NCBI RefSeq assembly: GCF_030546755.1
Contig: NZ_JAUOPE010000002.1
Coordinates: 248,001 to 312,000 of the forward strand
From: Colwellia sp. 1_MG-2023
Lineage (GTDB): Bacteria; Pseudomonadota; Gammaproteobacteria; Enterobacterales; Alteromonadaceae
Length of the DNA stretch: 64,000 nucleotides
Direction of reading: 5' to 3'
The translations under genes were made by a program, and so were the position numbers. The notes below the pieces were generated by a model. That model searched no databases, was not told where the DNA came from, and was given only the letters and a program-made list of their open reading frames with translations. Shown in pieces: positions 18,386 through 26,058 of the stretch; within the stretch, counting starts at the first letter, position 1, and each line of letters starts with the position of its first letter.

Positions 18386-19786
18386 TTACCAATAACCTTT
18401 TAGCGCTTTCACAGCTTTCAGTTGTGGTGTTAATTGCGCTTTATCACCAACCACCACTAAAGTCATGTTTTCAGGTGTTAAGTATTTACTTGCCATTTCA
18501 CTGATTTTCTCAGGTGTTACTTCATAAACATTAGCCACATAATCTTTTAAATAATTATCACTAAGTTGGTGAAGTTCAATAAAAGAGAGTTGGTTAATCA
18601 CGGCGGCACGTGACGAGTTTCTTAACACAAAAATGCCCGCCATATAATTTTTAATACCATCAAGCTCTTCGGTAGACGGTGGTGTTTTAGCAAGCAGATT
18701 AATCTCATTAAAAATTTCAGTTAATGCAGCTCCTGTAGACTCTAATGTAATGTCTGCAGATTGAAACCAAACGCCTGAATTAATTCGATTTACTATGGTA
18801 GAGTAAGGCGAGTACGTATAGCCTTTATCTTCACGAATATTACTGGTAATTCGACTAGAAAATGCGCCCCCTAATAAAGTATTCATCATATTCATTGCCA
18901 TAGTATCTTGATGATCAGGAGCAATAGCAGCTAAACCTAAGCGGATGGTTGATTGAGGTGAATTTTCTCGCTCAAGCATAATCACTTTAGGCCCAGTTTG
19001 GCTGATCACCGACATTGATTTTTTAGCTTCACCTTGTGGCCAAGTAGAAAAAGCCTTCGCAATTTTCTCACGTAAGCTTGATTGTTCAAACACCCCAGAA
19101 ATATATAAGTGACTGCGCCCTGCCACTAAATTTTTCGTTAAATACTGACTAATATTATCACCTGAAATACCCGATAAGCTTTCTTCTGAAGGGTATAGTT
19201 CGCCATAAGGATGGTTCGCATAAATCGCTTTATAAAAAGCTTGTGATGCAATATTACCCGGTTGCGATAATTGCACTTTTAATTGACGAGTACGATCTGT
19301 TTTAATTCGTGATAAATCGCTACTGGCTAATGCTGGATTTAAAACCATATCAGCAAGGACATCTATGGCGTCTTCAGAAAATTCACTTAACACATCAACG
19401 CCTAGCCAACTTGAATCCATGGCAACAGATGAATTTATTTGTCCGCCCATACTAGCAACATTTTCTGCAATTTCTTTAGCCGATTGGGTTTTAGTACCTT
19501 GCCTTAACATTTCGTAGCTTAAATCAGCCAACCAAGGTTGATTACCATCATCAATATTACCAGTATTGGTGATTAAACGAATCGTTGTTTTAGGTGTTGT
19601 ACCATAAGGGATAAACGTGACTTTCAAACCATTATCTAATTGCATAGTCGACGTTTTTGGCACTTGAAAATTACTTGGCTTACTACCTACTGGTGGCAGT
19701 TCTTTCGCATAGAGTGAGGTAACTAAGCTAAGTGATAAAATACTGGCAAGCGCCAACAAGTTGAATGATTTTTTAATTAAATACAT
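18386..19786 (-). CDS. M16 peptidase-like subunit, non-catalytic type
   Basis: Exported M16-family protein of 466 residues. A signal peptide (MYLIKKSFNLLALASILSLS, cut near LYAKEL) is followed by two M16 half-domains. The zinc motif HxxEH is absent at the expected place (after TGNIDDGNQPWLADLSYEML), as in the partner subunits of two-chain M16 proteases. A conserved R/Y pair region is visible late (IREDKGYTYSPYS). ATG 19786 is chosen over a start 66 bases upstream because AAGGAG lies just before it and a proper signal peptide results. It follows the catalytic partner with one base between, indicating an operon and probably a heterodimer. Confidence 0.88.
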   Translation of the reverse strand: MYLIKKSFNLLALASILSLSLVTSLYAKELPPVGSKPSNFQVPKTSTMQLDNGLKVTFIPYGTTPKTTIRLITNTGNIDDGNQPWLADLSYEMLRQGTKTQSAKEIAENVASMGGQINSSVAMDSSWLGVDVLSEFSEDAIDVLADMVLNPALASSDLSRIKTDRTRQLKVQLSQPGNIASQAFYKAIYANHPYGELYPSEESLSGISGDNISQYLTKNLVAGRSHLYISGVFEQSSLREKIAKAFSTWPQGEAKKSMSVISQTGPKVIMLERENSPQSTIRLGLAAIAPDHQDTMAMNMMNTLLGGAFSSRITSNIREDKGYTYSPYSTIVNRINSGVWFQSADITLESTGAALTEIFNEINLLAKTPPSTEELDGIKNYMAGIFVLRNSSRAAVINQLSFIELHQLSDNYLKDYVANVYEVTPEKISEMASKYLTPENMTLVVVGDKAQLTPQLKAVKALKGYW

Positions 19787-19787
19787 T

Positions 19788-21290
19788 TTATTCTCCTTCA
19801 CTTGTTTGACTGGCTGAATCAGTTTCAGGTTCTTGTTTAGCAGGGTCTTCACCTGGTGTAACCGTTAATATCGTTCGATTGGTGCTCCGCAAATATTCTT
19901 TGGCGGTACGCATAATTAATTCTGGTGTCACTTTTTTAAAAGCAGCTTCAATCGCATTAATTTTTCCAGGGTCATTATCAAACAAAGCAAAACTGGCTAA
20001 TAAATCCGCTTTACCAAAACCATAAAACTCATCTAAAGAGTCAAATAAACTAGAGCGTATTTTAACGACAGCTCTTGCCATTTCTTCTTGGGTTAATGGT
20101 TGTTCTTCTAAGCGAGTAATTACCGAATCAATAGCCGCGTTAATTTGTGCTTGGCTAACATTTTCGTCATGGGTGAAAGAACTCATCCATAACATTGGCC
20201 CATTATAATTAAACATATTTCCTAATAAGTAATTGATACCTCCGCCAATATCACCGGTAATTTGCTTGTTTTTCACTAGCTCTTGATACAACAAGCTATC
20301 TTCACCTTGCACTAAAATTTGATCAATAATACCCATCGCATAATACTCTGGCGTATTGCGTTCAGGCATTTTATAAGCAAAAGCATAAGCGGGTTTTGGC
20401 GCTAATTTATCAAATTTATTAAAGCTTAGTTCTTTTTCTTGACGAAGCTCTGTTAGATCAGGAGCAGGAGGTAATTTACTGGCGGGTAATTTAGCAAAAT
20501 ACTTTTCAACCATAGCTTTTGCTTCAACCATATTAATATCACCCACGACCACTAACGCGGCATTGTTAGGTGAATAATAAAGGTTAAAAAAGTCATCGAC
20601 GTCTTTTAAATTAGCCGCATCTAAATCTTTTAAATCACCATAAAAGTTATGGGCGTTGTACCAGTTCGAATAAGCATATTGCGGCATGTCTAACCACGGA
20701 AAACCACCATAGGGCTGGTTAAGCACATTCACTTTTACTTCATTTTTAACCACACCTTGTTGGTTAGTTAAACTTTCTTGCGTGATGGCTAAGCCTTTCA
20801 TTCGATCAGCTTCTGCCCACAAAAAGGTTTCTAATTTATGTGAAGGGACTATTTCAAAATAATTGGTATAGTCGAATCGTGTCGAACCATTTAGTACGCC
20901 GCCATTGGCGTTCACTAATTTAATAAATTCCATTTTGCCAAGGTTTTCTGAGCCTTGAAACATCATGTGTTCAAATAAATGAGCAAAGCCTGTTCGATCC
21001 CTTGGTTCATTTCTAAAGCCAATATTGTAATAAACGGCAACAGTAACCGTGGGAGCAGTATCATCAGGCGATAGCACTACTTTTAATCCATTATCTAAAG
21101 TGAAATATTCTATTGGGACATTGAAACTCGCTACGGTAGGACTTTCGTTTGATTTTTCAGCTATTTGTTCAAGCAATGTTTGTTGTGACGGCGCAGCTGA
21201 TTCGCTCTCTTTGGCTTGTTCTGGTTGGCTACATCCCGCGAGTAATAACGAAAATAAGCCACCATAAAACAATGTTTTTTTATAATCCAT
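19788..21290 (-). CDS. M16 zinc metallopeptidase lipoprotein, catalytic subunit
   Basis: Periplasmic or membrane-anchored protease of 500 residues. The lipobox LLLAGC places the lipidated cysteine at residue 20. The inverted zinc motif is His104-Leu-Phe-Glu107-His108 (HLFEH) with the downstream glutamate expected in the following helix (ESLTNQQGVVKNEV). Two M16 domains span about residues 60-480. It shares an operon with the non-catalytic partner downstream, an arrangement common in marine gammaproteobacteria. The peptide substrate is unknown. Confidence 0.9.
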   Translation of the reverse strand: MDYKKTLFYGGLFSLLLAGCSQPEQAKESESAAPSQQTLLEQIAEKSNESPTVASFNVPIEYFTLDNGLKVVLSPDDTAPTVTVAVYYNIGFRNEPRDRTGFAHLFEHMMFQGSENLGKMEFIKLVNANGGVLNGSTRFDYTNYFEIVPSHKLETFLWAEADRMKGLAITQESLTNQQGVVKNEVKVNVLNQPYGGFPWLDMPQYAYSNWYNAHNFYGDLKDLDAANLKDVDDFFNLYYSPNNAALVVVGDINMVEAKAMVEKYFAKLPASKLPPAPDLTELRQEKELSFNKFDKLAPKPAYAFAYKMPERNTPEYYAMGIIDQILVQGEDSLLYQELVKNKQITGDIGGGINYLLGNMFNYNGPMLWMSSFTHDENVSQAQINAAIDSVITRLEEQPLTQEEMARAVVKIRSSLFDSLDEFYGFGKADLLASFALFDNDPGKINAIEAAFKKVTPELIMRTAKEYLRSTNRTILTVTPGEDPAKQEPETDSASQTSEGE

Positions 21291-21416
21291 AACCTTTCCC
21301 TTGTATAGTTTTTATCCAGATTGCCCGTAATAACAGGAATCGTCAATAACTAAGAAATGTTTTGAAAAATTTTGTGATAAAACTGTCGAGACAAAGGTTT
21401 ATACTGCCGTCAGCAT

Positions 21417-22565
21417 TTACTCTTCTAAAATAAAAAAATTCGTAAATACTTTATATAATTCAGTACCTTGGTTTACGCTCGCGGAAGCAAAATGTAAAAT
21501 AGGGATAACCTCCTGATCTAACGAAACATAATGTAATGGATCTGCCTCTCCTTTTTCTTCGAAGTGATAGTTATCCATACGTAATATCCGTGCTAATGGC
21601 TCACCCGCTTTAAGGGGTTTGCCAAATTCTGCCAAGTAATCAACCATGCCACCCATAGGTGAGTAAAAGGCTTTATAGTCTTTTAAATAACAAGCATAAC
21701 GGGTCAGTTTTTGCGGTTGGTATTCATTCGTATCAATGACATTTTTATATTGTAAATAGCTTAATATGCTTTTTGCATCTTCAAGCGCAACATCTAAATC
21801 AATTTGCTCTTGTGAGCCAAGTTCGACAGTAAAACTTTCTTTATTGAGATGTGCTGAACTGATAGAAAATTTGATGCCTAATTCGGCAAACGCTTGTTCT
21901 AACTTCCACCAAGGACAGAAAGTTGCTTCATCTAAAGCACCATCAAATTCATTAGGAATCAGTAAAGTATGCGGGATATCAAAATATTTTGCGCTTTCAA
22001 TGGCATATTCAGGACAATATAAATGTTTACTCGAAATTGGACCGGTATGAAGATCTAACACTAAATCAGCCTGATGCGCTAAACGCTGCAATTGATAGGC
22101 TATCCGCTGTCCGGTCGTTAAGCCAAAAATATTATGATCAAGCTTTTGCTCAATGCTATTTATCATTATTGCCTTAAAGTTTGCTTCGATCGTTTTGTCA
22201 TCTTTGCCTATGCTGTCACGAACAAATGGCTTAATGATACTTTCATCAAAATGGTACATTCGATTCCAGTTCACCCCGGTAATAGGGTCAAATCGACCTA
22301 AAGTGTATTCACCATTTTTATGATTACATCCCACCGGATTAGCATAAGGAACTAAGGTAATATCACCTTTAATGTTGGTATTTCTTAATAACTCAAGTAA
22401 TTGAAAAATTACCGCATTACCTTGTACTTCAGCGCCATGCATATTGGCCTGAATATAAACACTTGGGGCATTTCCTTCCCCTTTTAAACGATAAACGGGT
22501 ACCGTTAATGCAGCACCACTAGCCATTTCACCAACATGCATGACTTCTTTAGAAAATTGCGTCAT
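21417..22565 (-). CDS. Succinylglutamate desuccinylase/aspartoacylase-family amidohydrolase
   Basis: Cytoplasmic zinc hydrolase of the AstE/AspA (M14-like) family, 382 residues. Zinc ligands are His43 and Glu46 in NMHGAEVQGN and a later histidine in LVLDLHTGP; the VPYANPVGCNHKNGEYTLGR stretch is also family-typical. Relatives remove N-acyl groups such as succinyl from amino acids. It is the last gene of an operon with dapA, dapD-like and lysA-like genes behind a lysine riboswitch. I infer that it may remove the succinyl group from N-succinyl-LL-diaminopimelate, the job normally done by DapE. ATG 22565 was chosen over an upstream TTG at 22577. Confidence 0.82.
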   Translation of the reverse strand: MTQFSKEVMHVGEMASGAALTVPVYRLKGEGNAPSVYIQANMHGAEVQGNAVIFQLLELLRNTNIKGDITLVPYANPVGCNHKNGEYTLGRFDPITGVNWNRMYHFDESIIKPFVRDSIGKDDKTIEANFKAIMINSIEQKLDHNIFGLTTGQRIAYQLQRLAHQADLVLDLHTGPISSKHLYCPEYAIESAKYFDIPHTLLIPNEFDGALDEATFCPWWKLEQAFAELGIKFSISSAHLNKESFTVELGSQEQIDLDVALEDAKSILSYLQYKNVIDTNEYQPQKLTRYACYLKDYKAFYSPMGGMVDYLAEFGKPLKAGEPLARILRMDNYHFEEKGEADPLHYVSLDQEVIPILHFASASVNQGTELYKVFTNFFILEE

Positions 22566-22618
22566 TTCACTTCTCAATAATTAATGTTTATTCTCAATTT
22601 ATTATGAGCTTTTCAGCT

Positions 22619-23866
22619 TTATCTTAAATACCAATCGGCAGGCTCAGCGGCTCGCACTTCCGTTAATTTTCCTTCGCTATAGGTATATTCAGCCGCTATT
22701 TGATGGCAAAGAAAAAATGGCATGCTCTCAGTAAAGCCATAGGCTCCGGCATAACCAAAAATAAGTTGATCACCCACTTGCACATCATTAGGAAGTGGCA
22801 AATGACCTAATTTATCCATACTGGTACACAAGGGACCATGAATATCAAAGTGCTGTTTTTGCGCTGAAGAATCTCGTAATAAACTCGCAGGAAAAGGTTG
22901 ATCCGTTATAGCTGGTCGTAAAAGATGATTAATGCCTGCAGAAAGCACTAATTGCTCTTGCTGGTAATTGAGTTTTCGATCAACCACTGGCGCGACATAA
23001 TAACCGCATTCAGCAACGGCAAAACGCCCTAGCTCTAACCAAAGCTCTGCTACATTTGCTTGCGCTTTAATTTTTGCTAAATCTGTTAATATGTTTTGCC
23101 AAGACAGTTTTTGCCCTTGCTCAAGATAATCGATACCTAAGCCGCCACCTAAATCTAGGATGTTAAGCGACATACCAATATCGTTTGCCAAACCTACTAA
23201 AGGTTCTACCATTTGCTGCCAAAGCGAATACATTTTTTCATTACTGAGCATATTGCCCCATTGAAAAATATGTAAGCCACAAAGATCTAATTGTGTAAAA
23301 TCGTCAACATGAATATTTTGCCACTCAGCAACTGACAAACCAAAGGGTGTTAAACTATTACCGCCTAACGGATTTTTTTCTCCATCAGGCCATTGTAATT
23401 GTACTCGTAATAACACTTGTGGCTTAACTTGTTGCTCACTCGCCACTTCGTTCAGCCAATGCAGTTGATTGATACTTTCAACGACAAAGGTATTTACCCC
23501 TTGTTCGATAAAATTAGCTAATTGTTTTTTTGATTTCGCAGGACCGGTGTTTAATATTCTATCGCTACTAACCCCCTGTTTAAGCACTTGATTCAACTCA
23601 CCAGTACTAGCAACATCAAAATTAAACCCCGCGCTATCAAGCGTTTGAATGATGCTTGATAACGGATTCGCTTTCACTGCGAACCAAAGTTTGATGACAT
23701 CTTGCTGTTGTAAAAACGCTAAATGTGCTTTTAACGCATCAAGATGATAAACAAAGTAAGCTTGCTCATGCTCATTTTGCGATTGATGTGCAAGTAAGCT
23801 GGGTTGAAACTGTTTATCGGCTTTAAATTGCTCAAACCAAACAGGGGCTTTAGTATTGGCGCTCAT
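22619..23866 (-). CDS. Fold-III PLP decarboxylase, LysA-like
   Basis: Alanine-racemase-fold, PLP-dependent amino-acid decarboxylase of 415 residues. The PLP lysine is Lys65 in WFAVKANPL. A phosphate-binding glycine loop is seen (DLGGGLGIDY), then ELGRFAVAECG where most members have EPGR, the catalytic cysteine region HGPLCTSMDKLG, and GAYGFTESMPFF. Relatives act on meso-diaminopimelate, ornithine or carboxynorspermidine. The lysine riboswitch and the dapA/dapD neighbours favour diaminopimelate, giving lysine, but the sequence is divergent from standard LysA. The start is ATG 23866 with GAG upstream; GTG 23875 is less likely. Confidence 0.82.
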   Translation of the reverse strand: MSANTKAPVWFEQFKADKQFQPSLLAHQSQNEHEQAYFVYHLDALKAHLAFLQQQDVIKLWFAVKANPLSSIIQTLDSAGFNFDVASTGELNQVLKQGVSSDRILNTGPAKSKKQLANFIEQGVNTFVVESINQLHWLNEVASEQQVKPQVLLRVQLQWPDGEKNPLGGNSLTPFGLSVAEWQNIHVDDFTQLDLCGLHIFQWGNMLSNEKMYSLWQQMVEPLVGLANDIGMSLNILDLGGGLGIDYLEQGQKLSWQNILTDLAKIKAQANVAELWLELGRFAVAECGYYVAPVVDRKLNYQQEQLVLSAGINHLLRPAITDQPFPASLLRDSSAQKQHFDIHGPLCTSMDKLGHLPLPNDVQVGDQLIFGYAGAYGFTESMPFFLCHQIAAEYTYSEGKLTEVRAAEPADWYLR

Positions 23867-23907
23867 ATTTTTCACTCAGGGGTTATGTTATCGTTGATTG
23901 TCTGCAC

Positions 23908-24657
23908 TTAACGCAATAAAGATTCTAACTCTAATGACGCATTGCTTTTTTCATCGCGATATTTAACGATTAACGCACATGCCATATTCAGCCCTTGAGA
24001 TTCAGCCCATTCACCTTTCACTGGACGTGTACCCGGTACAACCACGGCTCGTTCAGGGATATCAGCCCCTTTTTCAAGCATCACTTGATTGACACAATCA
24101 TAAACAGGAACGGACGCAGACAAAGAAACACCGGGAGCTAACACCGCCCCTTTTTTAACAACAATACCTTCAACAATCACAACGCCGGCACTTAAGAATG
24201 CATCATCTTCGATAATAACGGGGCTAGCACCAACAGGCTCTAACACACCACCAATTTGAACAGCGGCTGATACATGAACATTTTTACCAATTTGTGCACA
24301 TGAACCAATCAATGCATGACTGTCAACCATAGTACCAGAATCAACAAATGCACCAACGTTGATATAGGCTGGTGGCATAATTATCACGCCAGGAGCAACA
24401 TAAGCACCACGACGTACTGATGAACCACCAGGGACTAACCGCACACCGTTTTCAACTGTAAATTCACGGGCAGGTAAATTATTCTTATCAACAAACCCTT
24501 GGTATATTCCTGAAAACTCGGTATTTTCTCCAGCTTTAAAGGCCGCTAAAATCGCCTCTTTAGCAGCAATATTCGCTTGCCAATTACCTTGTTCATCTTG
24601 ATTTGCCGCACGTATCGTACCTGCTTCTAACTGTGCTAATGTGTCTTGCCAATTCAT
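23908..24657 (-). CDS. DapD-like tetrahydrodipicolinate N-succinyltransferase
   Basis: Left-handed beta-helix acyltransferase of 249 residues. It matches DapD through VRRGAYVAPGVIIMPPAYIN, DSGTMVDSHALIGSCAQIGK and GGVLEPVGASPVIIEDDAF. In the pathway DapD transfers succinyl from succinyl-CoA to tetrahydrodipicolinate. Two oddities are visible. It is about 25 residues shorter than E. coli DapD. The normally very conserved stretch after IIED, which reads IGARSEVVEG in E. coli, reads LSAGVVIVEG here, so a conserved Glu is lost. It may therefore be a paralogue with altered acyl donor or substrate. It lies 31 bases after dapA in a riboswitch-controlled operon. Confidence 0.85.
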   Translation of the reverse strand: MNWQDTLAQLEAGTIRAANQDEQGNWQANIAAKEAILAAFKAGENTEFSGIYQGFVDKNNLPAREFTVENGVRLVPGGSSVRRGAYVAPGVIIMPPAYINVGAFVDSGTMVDSHALIGSCAQIGKNVHVSAAVQIGGVLEPVGASPVIIEDDAFLSAGVVIVEGIVVKKGAVLAPGVSLSASVPVYDCVNQVMLEKGADIPERAVVVPGTRPVKGEWAESQGLNMACALIVKYRDEKSNASLELESLLR

Positions 24658-24688
24658 TACTGCTTAACTCCAATGATTTGTTTTAAAT

Positions 24689-25633
24689 TTACGATTGGCT
24701 TTGCTCAAGCCATTGATTAATTGCGATATCCATTGCCATTAAAGATTTTAATGCGAACGGATTTTCTGTTATTTCTAGTTCGGTAAGTGGTGCTCGTAAT
24801 GTTGGGTAATTCAACATATTTGTAAGATGCATTAATACTTTTACCGGGATAGGGCTTGCTACTTGAAACAATGCCGCTACCGCTTCATCCCAGACAGGAA
24901 ATAATGTTTGATGTTGACCTGCTAATGCCATGTCAACGTATTGATGTGTTGCCGCAGGCCAAACGTTGGCAGCAACAGAGACTAAGCCTTTAACTCCGGC
25001 TTCAACCAAGTGGGGCACCATGGCATCTTCACCACTATACATAGCAAGTTCAGGACAATGTTGCGCATATGATTTAAAGTTCTCAATATCACCACTCGCC
25101 TCTTTCATAGCCCAGCAATTTTTATGAGTTTGAATGCTTTTCATCACATTGAGAGGAATATTAATACCACTGCGTGACGGGATGTTATATATCATACATG
25201 GGTGTTCTGCTTGATTTAACAGGGCATTAAACCATTGAATTAAACCGACCTCTCCTGGCTTAGCGTAGATAGGACAAGTTAAAAGATAAGCCGAAATAGC
25301 GAGATTATTGCATTGAGATATCCAAGCAATTTGATTAGCTAAGTTATACCCCCCTACTGACACCATAATAGGAACATTCAATGATAATGCACACACGCAT
25401 TTAACTACGGCTATTTGTTCAGATGGTGTTAAAGCTAACCCTTCACCGGTACTACCAAGTAAGGTAATGCCGTTGCCTCCACTGGCTTGCTGAATAGCTA
25501 GTTTTTCAAGGGCAACAAAGTCAACATCCCCATTAAGTAACATTGGGGTAACTAATGCTGTCCACAGGTGCGTTTCTGAAATAGTTTGTATTTGTTGAGG
25601 TTGGCTTTTAACAGCCTGTTCAGTTTGATTCAT
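24689..25633 (-). CDS. dapA: Dihydrodipicolinate synthase family protein DapA
   Basis: Class I aldolase-type enzyme of 314 residues that condenses pyruvate with aspartate semialdehyde, the first step of lysine and diaminopimelate synthesis. The Schiff-base lysine is Lys177 in AMKEASGD. Tyr149 and Arg154 in MIYNIPSRSG, Tyr in CPIYAKPG and Thr in GSTGEG fill the other active-site positions, and the Tyr149-Lys177 spacing equals that of E. coli DapA (133/161). These residues support a true synthase rather than a NanA-like lyase. ATG 25633 was chosen over an upstream TTG. It is the first gene behind the lysine riboswitch, and its ribosome-binding site lies in a hairpin. Confidence 0.87.
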   Translation of the reverse strand: MNQTEQAVKSQPQQIQTISETHLWTALVTPMLLNGDVDFVALEKLAIQQASGGNGITLLGSTGEGLALTPSEQIAVVKCVCALSLNVPIMVSVGGYNLANQIAWISQCNNLAISAYLLTCPIYAKPGEVGLIQWFNALLNQAEHPCMIYNIPSRSGINIPLNVMKSIQTHKNCWAMKEASGDIENFKSYAQHCPELAMYSGEDAMVPHLVEAGVKGLVSVAANVWPAATHQYVDMALAGQHQTLFPVWDEAVAALFQVASPIPVKVLMHLTNMLNYPTLRAPLTELEITENPFALKSLMAMDIAINQWLEQSQS

Positions 25634-25661
25634 TTCTCTCGAACTCAAATTGTTCGGAGAA
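25634..25661 (-). promoter_or_regulatory. Hairpin covering the dapA ribosome-binding site
   Basis: Read on the minus strand, TTCTCCGAAC (5' arm) pairs with GTTCG-A-GAGAA (3' arm), ten base pairs with one bulged A and a seven-base loop. The 3' arm is the purine-rich GAGAGAA directly before the ATG. This would hide the ribosome-binding site and is a natural output stage for the riboswitch just upstream. Confidence 0.65.
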
Positions 25662-25677
25662 CTTTAAGGCGTTTGTA

Positions 25678-25706
25678 TAGCCTCAACTAAAGATGAAGAG
25701 AGGCTA
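25678..25706 (-). promoter_or_regulatory. Hairpin between riboswitch aptamer and dapA
   Basis: TAGCCTC and GAGGCTA pair across a 15-base loop, and the stem can extend outward through TTTGT/ACAAA with a bulge. No T-run follows on the minus strand, so it does not look like an intrinsic terminator. It may be part of the expression platform. Confidence 0.5.
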
Positions 25707-25711
25707 ACAAA

Positions 25712-25929
25712 GGCCAGAAGCTCTCCACCAGTATTAACATTAAATATTTTAGAAACTTAATGGTCTAAAACATATAAAAAATAGGTGACAATTGTTAGGA
25801 TTCAACCTAAACAACCGACAAATACATCATCAAAATATGTAATTATCTCGGCGTTAATCTCCATTACTATCAATCATTAGAGTTTGATCTCTTCATGATA
25901 ACTACCTAGTTAACGCTCCTCTTCTGGCC
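25712..25929 (-). promoter_or_regulatory. Lysine riboswitch (L box)
   Basis: Read on the minus strand, the region has the lysine-riboswitch layout. P1 is a perfect nine-base stem GGCCAGAAG / CTTCTGGCC (25921-25929 with 25712-25720). After the 5' arm comes AGGAGCGTTAA; P2 is GCGTTAA pairing with TTAACGC, and is followed by the conserved GCCGAGA. A downstream P4-like hairpin (TTAGG, TTGAA, TCCTAA) is followed by TTGTCACC. The 3' end has the conserved ACTGGTGGAGAG just before P1 closes. These match L-box elements that bind lysine and shut down lysine synthesis or uptake genes. The gene directly downstream is dapA, which fits. A covariance-model search was not possible here. Confidence 0.88.
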
Positions 25930-25939
25930 CTTTTGGGAT

Positions 25940-25970
25940 AACTTGTCTTTTATGATTTAAACGACAAGTT
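25940..25970. repeat. Inverted repeat upstream of the lysine riboswitch
   Basis: AACTTGTC (25940-25947) and GACAAGTT (25963-25970) are perfect inverted arms around a 15-base AT-rich spacer, just upstream of the aptamer. The position fits the promoter of the riboswitch RNA, so it may be an operator, but no regulator can be named. Confidence 0.45.
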
Positions 25971-25983
25971 AACTTAAATAAGG

Positions 25984-26029
25984 GACGGCACTATTAGAAC
26001 ATTTATTCTAATGCGAAGCAATAGCCGTC
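25984..26029. repeat. REP-like nested palindrome
   Basis: Outer arms GACGGC (25984-25989) and GCCGTC (26024-26029) enclose inner arms ATTAGAA (25993-25999) and TTCTAAT (26006-26012), and an alternative outer pairing CTATT/AATAG is also possible. The structure lies between the end of the 26059-27393 gene and the riboswitch. It looks like a dispersed intergenic palindrome of the REP type; only one copy is in this window, so this is an inference. Confidence 0.5.
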
Positions 26030-26058
26030 TAGCCATCAAAAAAAACTAAACAACAATC

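Noticed and set aside
21417-25633. Tabtoxin-type biosynthetic cluster
   Set aside because: Tabtoxin clusters also contain DapD- and LysA-related genes, but there is no beta-lactam synthetase, ATP-grasp ligase or exporter here, and the lysine riboswitch fits lysine synthesis better.
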